The position numbers were made by a program, and so were the translations under genes. From positions 37,637-101,636 of the forward strand of contig CAIOTJ010000033.1 of the NCBI GenBank assembly GCA_903861195.1: a stretch of DNA of 64,000 nucleotides, in the 5' to 3' direction. Position 1 is the first letter of the stretch, and the number at the start of each line of letters is the position of its first letter. This document shows, in pieces, positions 33,358 to 42,938 of this stretch. The notes beneath the pieces were generated by a model. It was not told the origin of the DNA. It ran no database searches and saw only the letters and a list, made by a program, of their open reading frames with translations. This DNA is from an uncultured Planctomycetaceae bacterium. GTDB lineage: Bacteria; Planctomycetota; Planctomycetia; Planctomycetales; Planctomycetaceae.

Positions 33358-35237
33358 ACTGGGGTGGATTTCTGAATCCGATGGCGGGCCTGTGGTTCTT
33401 GCTCGTAGGCCCACTGGTCATCCTCTATTTTCTCAAGCTGCGACGGCCCCAATTGGAGGTTCCGTCCCTGGTCTTGTGGCGTTCGGTGATCAACGACAGT
33501 CGTGTGAATTCCCCATTCCAGAAATTCAAACGAAATCTGCTGTTGCTGCTGCAGTTGGCGCTGCTGGGCTGTCTGGTCCTGGCGGCGATGAGGCCCTTTT
33601 GGCGGGGAACCGCCGATCAGGCGCAGTACCTGCCGGTGTTGATTGATTGCTCGGCGAGCATGGCGGCCCTGGACAAGCCGGGCGGACAATCCCGGCTGGA
33701 TCTGGCGAAACAGGAAGTGGGGCGATTGATAGACAACCTTTTGCCTGGACAGCGGCTCGCGTTGATCGCTGTCGCGAACTCGGCCCGAAGCCTGTGTGAT
33801 TTCTCCGACAATCCCAGGATCTTGCGGGCCGCACTCGACAAACTGACGGTTCAGCATGCCCCCAGTCGTCTGGAAGATGGTCTCCGGATGGCACAGGCTC
33901 TCGCCCTGACAAACCCGGTCGAAACCGTGTTGTTCTACACGGACGGGAATCTTCCGACTGTCGTCAGTTTTGATCTGCCGTTTGAACTCTCGTACCAGAA
34001 ACTGCCCTCGGGCGGTTCGAATGTGGGAATCACCGCCGTCAATGCCCAGCGAAACCGTGACGGCTGGGATGTGTTCGTGCGTGTTGATTCGACCAGAAAC
34101 TCGGCCCACACCACCACAGTCGAGTTTTGGAATTCGGGCAGGTTGGAGGCCAGTGAACTGGTGACGGTTGATGGGGCTGGATCGCAGAGGGTCGTGTTCA
34201 ATGTTCCCGACGAGGGAGCGGCGTCGCTGGAGGTTCGACTCAAGCCCGATGGCTTCGATTCGCTGAGTCTTGACAATCAGGCGTTTCTCGATTTGCCTCG
34301 ACAGCGCAACCTGCGTGTCTATTGCCCACTTAGCCTGGCGACCTATCGGCAGGCGATGCCCGAGCAGGATGCCTTGGTGCTGTATCCGGATGATGAGGGA
34401 AATGGGACTGCGGCCGAGTACGATTTGGTGATTACCGACCAGGGGGCTGATCTTCCGCTGAACGCCCGGATGGCACTTTCCATTGGTGTCATACCCGAAG
34501 ATCTGAAGGAATTGCTGGATACGACCACGCAGGTCGCAGAGATCGTTGATTGGCAACGCAGTTCGCCGTTGTTGCAGTATGTTCAGCTGCGTGATGTGCA
34601 GTTGGGAGACGAGCCCCGGAAACTCGAGGGAGTGGAGGACAAGGCGTTCGAAATGGCGGGATATGAGATCTTGGCCCAGGGAAAACGCGCTCCACTTGTC
34701 TTGCACAGGGCACGCCCCACCCGCGATGACTATGTATTTTTGTTTCATACCGACCGCTCGACCCTGGTTTACCGGATCGGATTTCCGATCCTGGTCAAAA
34801 ATATTCTGGAGGAAGCCCGCCGTCTCGCTGGTTTGTCCGAAGCCCGCAGCCAGCCCACGGGAGTACTGGAGCCCCGCAGCGTCGCGCCGGATAGCAGCTT
34901 CACTGTGACGGCTCCGGATGGCAGCCGGACCGTCCATCGGTCTTCTGCCGAGGGAGACCTGGCGGGAATTGCCGCGCCGACAATTGGCCGGTATCTGGTC
35001 GACAGCGGTCAGGGCGACCCGGAAGTGGTGGGGGTCAGTTTGCAGTCCGTGACGGAGACGCAACTGGAGGGGGTTGATACTCTGCGGGTGAAGGAGGTGC
35101 GGGTGTCGGCGGCCACGGCCCGGTTGCAGACCGACCGGCCTCTGTGGCACTGGTTGGCACTCCTGGGTTTTTCCCTCTTGTTGATCGAATGGTTGTTCTT
35201 TCAGAAACGACCTGCGGGAATGAGGGTTGCTGTGTGA
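33354..35237 (+). CDS. BatA-like membrane protein with VWA domain
   Basis: A 627-residue protein. The N-terminus is a BatA (aerotolerance regulator N-terminal) double helix: LNPMAGLWFLLVGPLVILYFLKLRRPQ, then LLLLLQLALLGCLVLAAMRPFW. A VWA domain with MIDAS LIDCSASM follows. The large remaining part is beta-rich (VFVRVDSTRNSAHTTTVEFW and on), and a last helix (WLALLGFSLLLIEWLFF) ends in a basic tail. The ATG at 33354 overlaps the DUF58 stop; an in-frame ATG three codons earlier exists. It probably displays the VWA and beta domains in the periplasm, working with MoxR and the 1031-residue partner. Confidence 0.85.
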   Translation: MNWGGFLNPMAGLWFLLVGPLVILYFLKLRRPQLEVPSLVLWRSVINDSRVNSPFQKFKRNLLLLLQLALLGCLVLAAMRPFWRGTADQAQYLPVLIDCSASMAALDKPGGQSRLDLAKQEVGRLIDNLLPGQRLALIAVANSARSLCDFSDNPRILRAALDKLTVQHAPSRLEDGLRMAQALALTNPVETVLFYTDGNLPTVVSFDLPFELSYQKLPSGGSNVGITAVNAQRNRDGWDVFVRVDSTRNSAHTTTVEFWNSGRLEASELVTVDGAGSQRVVFNVPDEGAASLEVRLKPDGFDSLSLDNQAFLDLPRQRNLRVYCPLSLATYRQAMPEQDALVLYPDDEGNGTAAEYDLVITDQGADLPLNARMALSIGVIPEDLKELLDTTTQVAEIVDWQRSSPLLQYVQLRDVQLGDEPRKLEGVEDKAFEMAGYEILAQGKRAPLVLHRARPTRDDYVFLFHTDRSTLVYRIGFPILVKNILEEARRLAGLSEARSQPTGVLEPRSVAPDSSFTVTAPDGSRTVHRSSAEGDLAGIAAPTIGRYLVDSGQGDPEVVGVSLQSVTETQLEGVDTLRVKEVRVSAATARLQTDRPLWHWLALLGFSLLLIEWLFFQKRPAGMRVAV

Positions 35238-35399
35238 GCGCTTGCGTGAGCGATTCCCGAATCGTGAGGTGTCAGGCCTCGTTCAGGTGGGTCGGCTGGG
35301 CGTGTCAGCCGTTCTTGTCCTGGATGACTTTGGGAGAGACTCGGCAATCACTTGGGGGCGGTTTGAGCGGCGATTCGGAGATGGACAAGGGAGGTGGCG

Positions 35400-36332
35400 A
35401 TGCTGGTGGTTGATGTCAGAAACCTGTGGGTGCGGTACGGCAACCTGGTGGCAGTCCGGGGGATCAATCTCACGATTCCCCGGGGTGAGGTTTTCGGGTT
35501 CATTGGCCCGAATGGAGCTGGAAAATCCTCAACCATCAAGGTCTTGGCGACCCTGCTGAGGGATTTCGTGGGGCGGGTGCGAGTCAATGGATTGGATGTG
35601 TTGACCAAGCCCCATCAGGTCAGGGAGCGGATTGGATATGTCCCGGATTTTTTTGGGGTCTATGAGGACCTGACCGTCGAGGAGTATCTGCAGTTTTTCT
35701 CGGCTGCGTACCGGATCGACAGATCTCGGCGAAAGTCGATTATCGGTGATGTCCTTGATTTGACCGATTTGAGACACAAGCTCGACGCCCCCGTGGATGG
35801 ACTGTCCCGCGGCATGAAGCAGAGACTGTCTTTGGCAAGAGTCTTGCTGCACGATCCGGACCTTCTGTTGCTCGACGAACCGGCCAGCGGCCTTGATCCC
35901 CGGGCGCGGATCGAGATGCGAGAGCTATTGAAAGCCCTCAAGGAAATGGGCAAGACCATCCTCATCTCCAGCCATATTCTGCATGAGTTGGCGCAGTTGT
36001 GCACGCGGATTGGAATTATCGAAGCCGGAAAACTGGTGGCTGAGGGATCGGTGAATGACATTTATCGTAAACTCGGATTGTTGAGGATCGTGCACGTTCA
36101 GGCGGCGGATCCTCTGGAGCCTCTCGCTGAGAAACTTCGGCAAGTGCGGGGCGTCGAGTCGGCTGAGGTTCAACTGGACCGTCTGGCCATTCGACTGCAT
36201 GAGGACCAAACGTCGATTGAGGAACTGCATGGTTTCCTGGTCCAATTCGGTGCACGTCTGAGAATGTTCCAGCCGGAGGCCATGGATATGGAAACTGCAT
36301 TCATGAAACTCACCGAGGGCAAGACCGCATGA
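35400..36332 (+). CDS. ABC exporter ATPase (first copy)
   Basis: A 310-residue ABC ATPase of the ABC-2/gliding (GldA-like) type: Walker A GPNGAGKSS, signature LSRGMKQRL, Walker B LLLLDEPASGLD, and SSHILHELAQL at the H-loop. The C-terminal ~80 residues form the regulatory tail usual in this class. The ATG at 35400 has AAGGGAGGT five bases upstream. It is clearly paralogous to the second ATPase at 38448. It begins 162 bases after the BatA-VWA gene, so it may be a separate transcript or a read-through. Substrate unknown. Confidence 0.9.
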   Translation: MLVVDVRNLWVRYGNLVAVRGINLTIPRGEVFGFIGPNGAGKSSTIKVLATLLRDFVGRVRVNGLDVLTKPHQVRERIGYVPDFFGVYEDLTVEEYLQFFSAAYRIDRSRRKSIIGDVLDLTDLRHKLDAPVDGLSRGMKQRLSLARVLLHDPDLLLLDEPASGLDPRARIEMRELLKALKEMGKTILISSHILHELAQLCTRIGIIEAGKLVAEGSVNDIYRKLGLLRIVHVQAADPLEPLAEKLRQVRGVESAEVQLDRLAIRLHEDQTSIEELHGFLVQFGARLRMFQPEAMDMETAFMKLTEGKTA

Positions 36333-36495
36333 CTTGGCCGTCATCATCCAGCCCTTCCTCGCGGCTGGGACTTGTCGATTGCCGACTGGCTGACGGCTGC
36401 CGAATGGAAAGGCACTGTGGTCGGAACTGGTGTCGAGAGATCACCGAAAGAGAAAGGACTCGCCATTTTTCTGGGGCGCAGCAGGAGGAGGGGGT

Positions 36496-38451
36496 ATGAA
36501 GTCCATCTTGCAACGACGGTGCTGTCTCATGGCCTGTCGCGGTCGGTTCTGGATTTCCCTGATCGTGTGGCTGTCCGGATGGTGGGTCACAACCGCCAGT
36601 TGGGGACTGGAGATCACCCAGCAGAAGTGGGGCTTTGATGGTCAGGTCAGATCCGAGCAGTTCAACCTGCTCTCGGTTCAAGTGTCGAACCCAGGGACGA
36701 TTCCGTTCGACGGAGAGATTCGGTTGGAACGCATCCAGGGATTTGACGTGGTGGATGCGCCGATCGTGGAGACGCTTTATCTCACTCCCGGAACTTCGCG
36801 GTGGATTCAGTTCTATCCATGGATCGACGAGGTTGGGTTCTCAACCTGGAGATTGGTCTGGGGGAAGGGGGCGAAGGAGAGAGGTGCTCTCTCGAGCCCG
36901 CGGGGAACCAGGGATCGCCCCGCTCTTGTGGTCTTGGAACAGTCCGGGCAGATCGCAAGGCCCAATGTGGGCACCGGTGGCTTTGCGGAAGAATTGTTCC
37001 CCCGAAGTGTCACAGGCTGTGCAGGTTTGGGGGGAATGATTCTCGATCATGAGCCTCGTTGGAGTGAGGCTCAACAACAGGCCTTCGTCGACTGGATTCG
37101 ACTGGGGGGTGAATTGCACATCGTCCAAGGGCCCGCGGGTCGCTTTCCAATTCTTACCGGACTGCTCGCAGTTCTCGACCGACGAGGCGTCAGCGAAGCT
37201 TTGGGGGCTGGCCGGATCCAGCAGCATGATCTGCCGCTCTCGGCTTTCGATCGGGAGACCATTCGCAACCGGATTCTGAAGACCAACCGCTGGAAACGTG
37301 AGAAACTTGATTCGTGGGACCAATCGTCGGCTGACCCTGAGCCAATTCCGGAGGTCGGAGGCAACCTGTTTACTGATCAGAATCTTGAAGTCGACGACCC
37401 GCTGCTTCGCAACCTGAAGCAGTTGACTCGCGCTCAACACAGCTGGGTGTTGATTCACTTTCTGTCGCTCCTCTTTCTGACGATGGTCTTTCCGGGAGTC
37501 TGGTGGTTGGGCCAATTGCGTCGTGGCGATTACCGATTGGTGTTTGGAACGTTGCTGGCGACGATTGCTGTGTTCAGCCTGATTTTTCTTTGGGTGGGGC
37601 GTCGGGGTACGGGGGAATCGACTCATGTGGACTCGCTGATGTTGGCCGAACGCAGTGAGGCGGGGCGATATCGCGTCTCCGGTTGGTCGAACGTGTTTGC
37701 CACGACTGGGGGAGACTATGAACTGAAGCATGAGGGTGCAGGTCGGATGTACTCCTCGGGTCAGTCGTCGGAAGGGATGCGGGGAATCATCCGGAGTGGG
37801 GCGGAGGCCGCCCTGATCGCGGACATGCCCCCGTTTTCATCCCGGACCCTGCTGTCCCGCATCGAGGCCACCGCGCCCGATGTGGAGGCCCGGATCCGCC
37901 AGGTGCAACTTGGAACCGGACAGGCGACGCGGTACGAGTTCAAATCGGACCGCGTTGTGAACAAAAAAGTGGAGATGGTCCAAGTGCTGCAGAACCTGGA
38001 GTTGGAGCTGACGGTCAGGGAGGGCGGAATGAAACCATTGGCGGCTTGGGCCGTGTTTCACCAGCAGGTTTATGCGCTCAGTCTTTCTGAGTCCCGGGAG
38101 GCTGCGGCCGTATTCGTCGCCAGTTGCCGGCTGGGAGGCCAGCCCCTGCCGCAATTCTTCCGGGTGGAGGATGGGTTCGTGGGGGGGCTGCCGAATTTCG
38201 GATCCTATGGGTATGCGGCTGAGATGGATCACACAGCGGTTTATGCCGAAGGGGTCCGAAAGATGATGCAGGCCGCCTTGGCGTTCCAGACGAGTCGTGA
38301 TGTGCTTGAGTTCGAGTTGCCAACTGATCGCATCGCCGTCTTCATCGAGACCGAGCTTCCCAGACAGTTTTGGCTGCAGGGCCCGCAGCTTCTGAATCAG
38401 CAGGGGCGTTGCCTGTTCCGTCTGGACGTTCCTCTGGAGGTGAACCAATGA
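36496..38451 (+). CDS. Unrecognised 651-residue membrane protein in the ABC exporter operon
   Basis: I do not recognise a family. An N-terminal signal or helix (WISLIVWLSGWWVTTASWG) is followed by a beta-rich periplasmic part (LLSVQVSNPGTIPFDGEIRLE, reminiscent of Ig/CARDB-like modules) and a flavodoxin/GATase-like stretch (GCAGLGGMILDHEPRWSEAQQQAFVDWIRLGGELHIVQGP). Two central helices lie around VLIHFLSLLFLTMVFPGVWWLG and FGTLLATIAVFSLIFLWVG. A second large exposed domain completes the protein. Strong ribosome site AGGAGGAGGGGGT directly before the ATG. The next ATPase start overlaps its stop (ATGA). It is probably an accessory subunit of the exporter. Confidence 0.8.
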   Translation: MKSILQRRCCLMACRGRFWISLIVWLSGWWVTTASWGLEITQQKWGFDGQVRSEQFNLLSVQVSNPGTIPFDGEIRLERIQGFDVVDAPIVETLYLTPGTSRWIQFYPWIDEVGFSTWRLVWGKGAKERGALSSPRGTRDRPALVVLEQSGQIARPNVGTGGFAEELFPRSVTGCAGLGGMILDHEPRWSEAQQQAFVDWIRLGGELHIVQGPAGRFPILTGLLAVLDRRGVSEALGAGRIQQHDLPLSAFDRETIRNRILKTNRWKREKLDSWDQSSADPEPIPEVGGNLFTDQNLEVDDPLLRNLKQLTRAQHSWVLIHFLSLLFLTMVFPGVWWLGQLRRGDYRLVFGTLLATIAVFSLIFLWVGRRGTGESTHVDSLMLAERSEAGRYRVSGWSNVFATTGGDYELKHEGAGRMYSSGQSSEGMRGIIRSGAEAALIADMPPFSSRTLLSRIEATAPDVEARIRQVQLGTGQATRYEFKSDRVVNKKVEMVQVLQNLELELTVREGGMKPLAAWAVFHQQVYALSLSESREAAAVFVASCRLGGQPLPQFFRVEDGFVGGLPNFGSYGYAAEMDHTAVYAEGVRKMMQAALAFQTSRDVLEFELPTDRIAVFIETELPRQFWLQGPQLLNQQGRCLFRLDVPLEVNQ

Positions 38452-39401
38452 GCCAGTCCGGACCGGCCGCCATCGAGGTGGTGAATCTCAGTCATGCGTT
38501 TGGATCGCGGTGGGCGGTTCGAAATGCAAGTTTTGAAGTGCCCCAGGGAGCGCTGCATGGCTTTGTGGGACCCAACGGTGCGGGCAAGACCACGACGCTC
38601 AAGTCGATCTGCACGTTGCTGATCCCGCACTCGGGAACCATCCGGGTGCTGGGGCTGGATGTTGTCGCCCAGACCAATGAAGTGCGCCGCCGGCTGGGTT
38701 TCATGCCGGACCATTTCAGTATGTATCGCCGGATGACGGTGTTCGAGTATCTCGATTTCTTCGCGGCGGCGTATGGCATTCCGATGACACAGCGAGACAA
38801 GGTGATTGACGAGGTCCTCACCCTGACCGACATGGAGGGTCGCCGGGAGGAGCTCGTGGGGGGGTTGTCGCGCGGCATGCAGCAGCGGGTGGCGCTGTCG
38901 CGGGTGCTGGTGAGTGATCCGGATGTTTTGCTGCTGGATGAGCCTGCCAGCGGACTGGATCCACGGGCCCGGATCGAGCTGATGGAAATCCTTCGCGAGT
39001 TGAAACGGATGGGCAAGACCATCTTCATCAGTTCTCATATTCTGAGCGAGCTGGCCGAACTCTGTGACTCGGTAACGATCATCGACGCTGGTCGGATCAA
39101 GTACAGCGGCTCGATTTCCGGCTTGCTGAAGCGACCGACCGAGCATGCCGGATTCCGAGTCGGAGTTGCCGCCGGGTCCCCCGATCTGACGGAACGGATT
39201 TCGTCCCTGCCAGGCGTGCTGCAGACAGTGCGTGTCGATGCAGGCAACGAGTATCGGGTCGAGATGGAGGCCCGCCCGGATTCAGGAAACCGGCTGCTGC
39301 AGGGATTGATCGCGCAGGGAGTGTTGGTGAGTTCGTTCGGAGAAGATCGAAGACACCTGAACGAAGCATTCATGGACCTGACGACCGGAGGAGTTGGCTG
39401 A
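38448..39401 (+). CDS. ABC exporter ATPase (second copy)
   Basis: A 317-residue ABC ATPase: Walker A GPNGAGKTT, signature LSRGMQQRV, Walker B VLLLDEPASGLD, H-loop ISSHILSEL. It shares its layout and many residues with the ATPase at 35400, so the exporter may use a heterodimeric ATPase pair. GGAGGTGAACC lies just upstream of the ATG. The start overlaps the preceding stop and its own stop overlaps the permease start (TGATG), so the three genes are translationally coupled. Confidence 0.9.
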   Translation: MSQSGPAAIEVVNLSHAFGSRWAVRNASFEVPQGALHGFVGPNGAGKTTTLKSICTLLIPHSGTIRVLGLDVVAQTNEVRRRLGFMPDHFSMYRRMTVFEYLDFFAAAYGIPMTQRDKVIDEVLTLTDMEGRREELVGGLSRGMQQRVALSRVLVSDPDVLLLDEPASGLDPRARIELMEILRELKRMGKTIFISSHILSELAELCDSVTIIDAGRIKYSGSISGLLKRPTEHAGFRVGVAAGSPDLTERISSLPGVLQTVRVDAGNEYRVEMEARPDSGNRLLQGLIAQGVLVSSFGEDRRHLNEAFMDLTTGGVG

Positions 39402-40954
39402 TGTTGACCGGCACTCTGGCTTTGTTGCATCGGGCCCTGCGTCTTGACTCGCGGCTGATCTCGGCGCACCTGTTTCGATTTGGCTTTGCCGTGCTGATGT
39501 ATTTCAGCCTGATCATCGCCCATCTGCAGAGCTATGGACTGGCCGCCGCGCCGGGATTGAGACTCTTTGAGTCGATGATGACGCTGAATGTGCTGCTGAT
39601 CATTCTCGCGGGGATCAGTTTCTTTGCCACCGCCATCACCGAGGAGAAGGAGGAAGAGACGCTGGGATTGTTGAAGATGGCGGGCCTCAACCCGCTGGGT
39701 CTGCTGTTGGGCAAGTCGACCAGCCGGCTGATCAACACGTTGTTGCTGCTGGGGGTGCAGTTTCCCTTCACTCTGCTGGCGGTCACCCTGGGTGGGGCGA
39801 CGGTGACGCAGATCGTCGCGGGCTATGCTGCCCTCGCGGCTTTTCTGGTCCTGACGGCGAATGTGGGACTGCTGGCCTCGGTGGCGTTTCGTCGGGGAGG
39901 AACCGCCTCTTGGGTCGTGTCGCTGTTTTTTCTCATCTACTTTCTGGCCCGACCGCTGCTGGACGGTCTGACCAAATCGCAGTGGATTGCCGCACCGCCC
40001 GGAAGCCGGGCGGACCAGATTATTCAGGCGGTGGGGCTTGGTTCGGTGTGGACCCGATTGCAGGAGATCTTTTCCACCGGTTTTGCCGGTCCCACCTTGG
40101 GTCTGCAATTCTGGTCGAACTGCGGTCTCGCGCTGGTGTCGTTCCTCGTCGCGTGGGGCAGTTTCAACTATTTCACCAATCCGCGACGGATGGGGGCCGC
40201 CACCCCCGACCTGGCGGACCGCCTGCAGCGGCTGTTCGGAAGCAAACGGCCCCGTCCCCGCAGCCATCCGGTCATGTGGAAGGAATATCAATTCGTAACG
40301 GGCGGCTCGCGATTCCTGATCGCGAGATTCTGTTGCTACCTGTTGTTTGTGATTCTGGGGGTGCTCGCCGGGTTATTCTGGGGGCAGGCCAGTTCGGACG
40401 AGACCGCCCAGGTGATCTCGGTCATTGTGTTGGGCCTGGTCATTGTCGAAGCGTGTTTTTATGCCTCCCGACTGCTGCACGACGAATGGCGGGAACACAC
40501 GCTTCCCATGCTGCTGATGTTGCCGATTCCCGTGCACCGCATCCTGCTGACGAAGCTGGCAGGATGCGTGCCAGCGCTCATTCCAGGACTCTCCTGTCTG
40601 GTCATTTCGCTCTGCTTTTGGGAAGGGGGATTGGAATACCTCTGGAATACGCTGTTTCTTCCCAGTTACTGGATGTTTGTGATTGTCTTTGTCCTGATGC
40701 TGACACTCACCATGTTCTTTTCGCTGGTCGTGCGGTGGGGAGCCCTGCCCCTGGCCATCGCGGTGATGCTGTTCTCCTCGACTTTCGCCGGGTGCTGCTT
40801 TGTGCCCGCCTTCACCACGGTGATGGGCACGTCGGGAGGGAGCATCGTTGGTCGCGAGGCGGCCTGTGCCGTTATTGATGCCATCCTGATTCTGTTGATC
40901 CTGGCTCTGCAGTTCGACATCCAGCGGCGTCTGGAGATTGCCTCCGCCCAGTAG
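39401..40954 (+). CDS. ABC-2 type permease
   Basis: A 517-residue membrane protein with around ten to twelve hydrophobic segments. FFATAITEEKEEETLGLLKMAGLNPLGLLLGK is the cytoplasmic coupling loop typical of ABC-2 permeases (the TxExExxTL type). A second half with DEWREHTLPMLLMLPIPVHRILLTKL suggests internal duplication. The start overlaps the ATPase stop by one base, with GGAGGAG ten bases upstream. The operon ends here, ten bases before the convergent htrA-like gene. Substrate unknown. Confidence 0.87.
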   Translation: MLTGTLALLHRALRLDSRLISAHLFRFGFAVLMYFSLIIAHLQSYGLAAAPGLRLFESMMTLNVLLIILAGISFFATAITEEKEEETLGLLKMAGLNPLGLLLGKSTSRLINTLLLLGVQFPFTLLAVTLGGATVTQIVAGYAALAAFLVLTANVGLLASVAFRRGGTASWVVSLFFLIYFLARPLLDGLTKSQWIAAPPGSRADQIIQAVGLGSVWTRLQEIFSTGFAGPTLGLQFWSNCGLALVSFLVAWGSFNYFTNPRRMGAATPDLADRLQRLFGSKRPRPRSHPVMWKEYQFVTGGSRFLIARFCCYLLFVILGVLAGLFWGQASSDETAQVISVIVLGLVIVEACFYASRLLHDEWREHTLPMLLMLPIPVHRILLTKLAGCVPALIPGLSCLVISLCFWEGGLEYLWNTLFLPSYWMFVIVFVLMLTLTMFFSLVVRWGALPLAIAVMLFSSTFAGCCFVPAFTTVMGTSGGSIVGREAACAVIDAILILLILALQFDIQRRLEIASAQ

Positions 40955-40964
40955 GTCCGGGAAC

Positions 40965-42371
40965 TCAGCGCGTGGCGGAGGTCTCGTCGCTGGCCGCCGA
41001 GGCCCGCATATCGAGGCTGCCAAACACCTCGTCCCGGCCACGCAGCACCCGGAACCGCAGTTGGGACGAATCGTTCGAGGCTTTGTTGAGAATGTATTCG
41101 AGATCCTTCAGCGACTTGGTCTCGAACTCGTGAAGCCCCACCAGGATATCCCCCTTGCGAATCCCGTTTTGATAGGCCGGGCTGTTTCCCCGAACATCCA
41201 CAATTCGCATCCCGCCGTTGTACCGCTCGCGGACCTGGCGGGACTCGACGTCGGTGGTGGGGGCCAACTTCAGACCCAACAGTCGCCAACTGCGACCAGA
41301 AATCGAGTCATCCACATTCACAGAGCGGGCCTTGCCCGAATTGATGGGCCGACGGGCGATTGACGCGGTGCGGCCCTCGAAGCGGGCGGGGGCCAGATTC
41401 AGAGTCAGCGGGGAACCTCCGCGGTTCACCACCAAGGGGACTGATTTTCCCGCGGGGACCTGGAGCAGACTCCGTTCGAGATCGACGCCATCTTCAATGC
41501 GCAGACTCCCCACCTGCACCAGAATGTCGTTGTCCTGCAGTCCTGCCGTCGCCGCCGGACTCCCCGATTCGCAGCCGACAACCTGCAGATACCGCTGACG
41601 CGGCGACTTGATGTCCCGTGTCAGCACGCCGTGCCAGGTCTGGCTGCGGCGACGGATGTCGAGCAGCTGGGCTGCGTAGTTGCGGGCGTCATCGATCTTG
41701 ATCGCGAACCCAATCTTCTGAGCGTTGGCGCGAATCGCGACGTTGATGGCAATCACCTCGCCGTCGAGATTGATCAACGGTCCGCCACTGTTGCCGGGAT
41801 TGATGGCGGCAGCCGTTTGCAGCAGGTTGCGGTACGACTGATTCTCGGCCTCAACATCCCGGACCAGCGAACTGACGATGCCCACCGTCACGGTGTGTTC
41901 GTATCCCAACGCATTCCCGATGGCAATGACCGTCTCCCCCAGGCGGATATCCGAAGAGGTCCCCAGAGGTGACACCGGGAGGGGCAGGGGGGCGTCGATC
42001 TTGACGATCGCCAGATCATGCACGGGATCGACATCAACGATCGAGGCATCGTAGCTGGCCCCGTCGTGCAGGGTCGCCCGCAAGGTCTCAACCCGCGCCA
42101 CGACGTGGTGGTTGGTCAGGATGTACCCGCGATCATCGATGATGATGCCGGTCCCCATCCCGTTGAGCTTCTTTTCGGTTCCGGTCTCGAAATGCGAGTC
42201 CCGGCTGTGCTGGGTCCGCTCGCTGTGGATGTTGACCACCGACGACTGGGCACGTTCGACCGCGCGAACGATGGGGGTCTGTCGGATGTCCGAGGCTCGG
42301 GCCACGGGAATGGCCAGCACGAGGGACAAGGTCAGGGGCAGCAGGCGGAACTTGTGAACGGCGGTCAACAT
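40965..42371 (-). CDS. HtrA/Deg-type periplasmic serine protease with PDZ domains
   Basis: A 468-residue protein: signal peptide (FRLLPLTLSLVLAIPVARAS), trypsin-like domain with the complete triad His89 (LTNHHVV), Asp119 (HDLAIVKID) and Ser195 (NPGNSGGPL), then two PDZ domains (GSPAATAGLQDNDILVQVG and NSPAYQNGIRKGDILVGLHEF). It degrades or refolds damaged envelope proteins. The ATG at 42371 begins the signal; the frame start at 42464 is rejected. It stands apart, with 567 bases without a gene upstream. Confidence 0.92.
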   Translation of the reverse strand: MLTAVHKFRLLPLTLSLVLAIPVARASDIRQTPIVRAVERAQSSVVNIHSERTQHSRDSHFETGTEKKLNGMGTGIIIDDRGYILTNHHVVARVETLRATLHDGASYDASIVDVDPVHDLAIVKIDAPLPLPVSPLGTSSDIRLGETVIAIGNALGYEHTVTVGIVSSLVRDVEAENQSYRNLLQTAAAINPGNSGGPLINLDGEVIAINVAIRANAQKIGFAIKIDDARNYAAQLLDIRRRSQTWHGVLTRDIKSPRQRYLQVVGCESGSPAATAGLQDNDILVQVGSLRIEDGVDLERSLLQVPAGKSVPLVVNRGGSPLTLNLAPARFEGRTASIARRPINSGKARSVNVDDSISGRSWRLLGLKLAPTTDVESRQVRERYNGGMRIVDVRGNSPAYQNGIRKGDILVGLHEFETKSLKDLEYILNKASNDSSQLRFRVLRGRDEVFGSLDMRASAASDETSATR

Positions 42372-42938
42372 TCCGGGCTCTTTCACGTCTCCCGGGGACG
42401 GCCGAGTGCAGGCCCATCCCTGGCAGCCTTGGTGTGAATCGAATCCTTCTCCACAGAACCACACTGCGCGGTTGCAGCGGTTCGCCTGCTGAGATCGTCA
42501 GCCCCTCAGAAAACGCTTGAAACACAGGGCCGGTTCGTGCACAGCTTGCCCAGAGCGAACGTGATTCGGGATGTGCGGGTTGTGTGGTGAAACCCCTCGA
42601 TCAACTGGGGCAAAACCGGGGGGAATTCCGGATTGAACTGGAGTTCGTCGAGCCACGGCATCACGGACCGGCCCTTCAAAGGGATCCCGCTGCAGATTCA
42701 GTTCCGCCAACCGTCACAGTGTGAACACGGGGCCCGGTGGATCCGGCATCCGATGCAAGGGCCGCTCAGCCGTCAAAGTTTGACTGACTGTCAGGCTGCG
42801 GCATCAGGGATCTCCCGACTGAGCCAGCGACCTTGGCGGCGGTCGGACAGTCTGGTGCCGGACCGGGCCCGCAGAACTCAATCGCGGTTCCGCCATTCCG
42901 CCTCGCCCATAAGTTGCACCCAGGGACTCACCGAATTG
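42372..42938. other. 567-bp stretch without a convincing gene
   Basis: Lies between the starts of the protease transcript and the end of the M48 gene, both minus strand, so it should hold the htrA promoter. A 70-codon minus frame (42498-42710, TTG start, AELNLQRDPFEGPVRDAVA) has some protein-like character but no family, no ribosome site and a stop directly upstream; it could be a decayed gene. Confidence 0.4.

Noticed and set aside
42498..42710. 70-codon minus frame between htrA and the M48 gene
   Set aside because: Only a TTG start directly after a stop codon, no ribosome site and no recognisable family; kept as a possible relic in the intergenic note.
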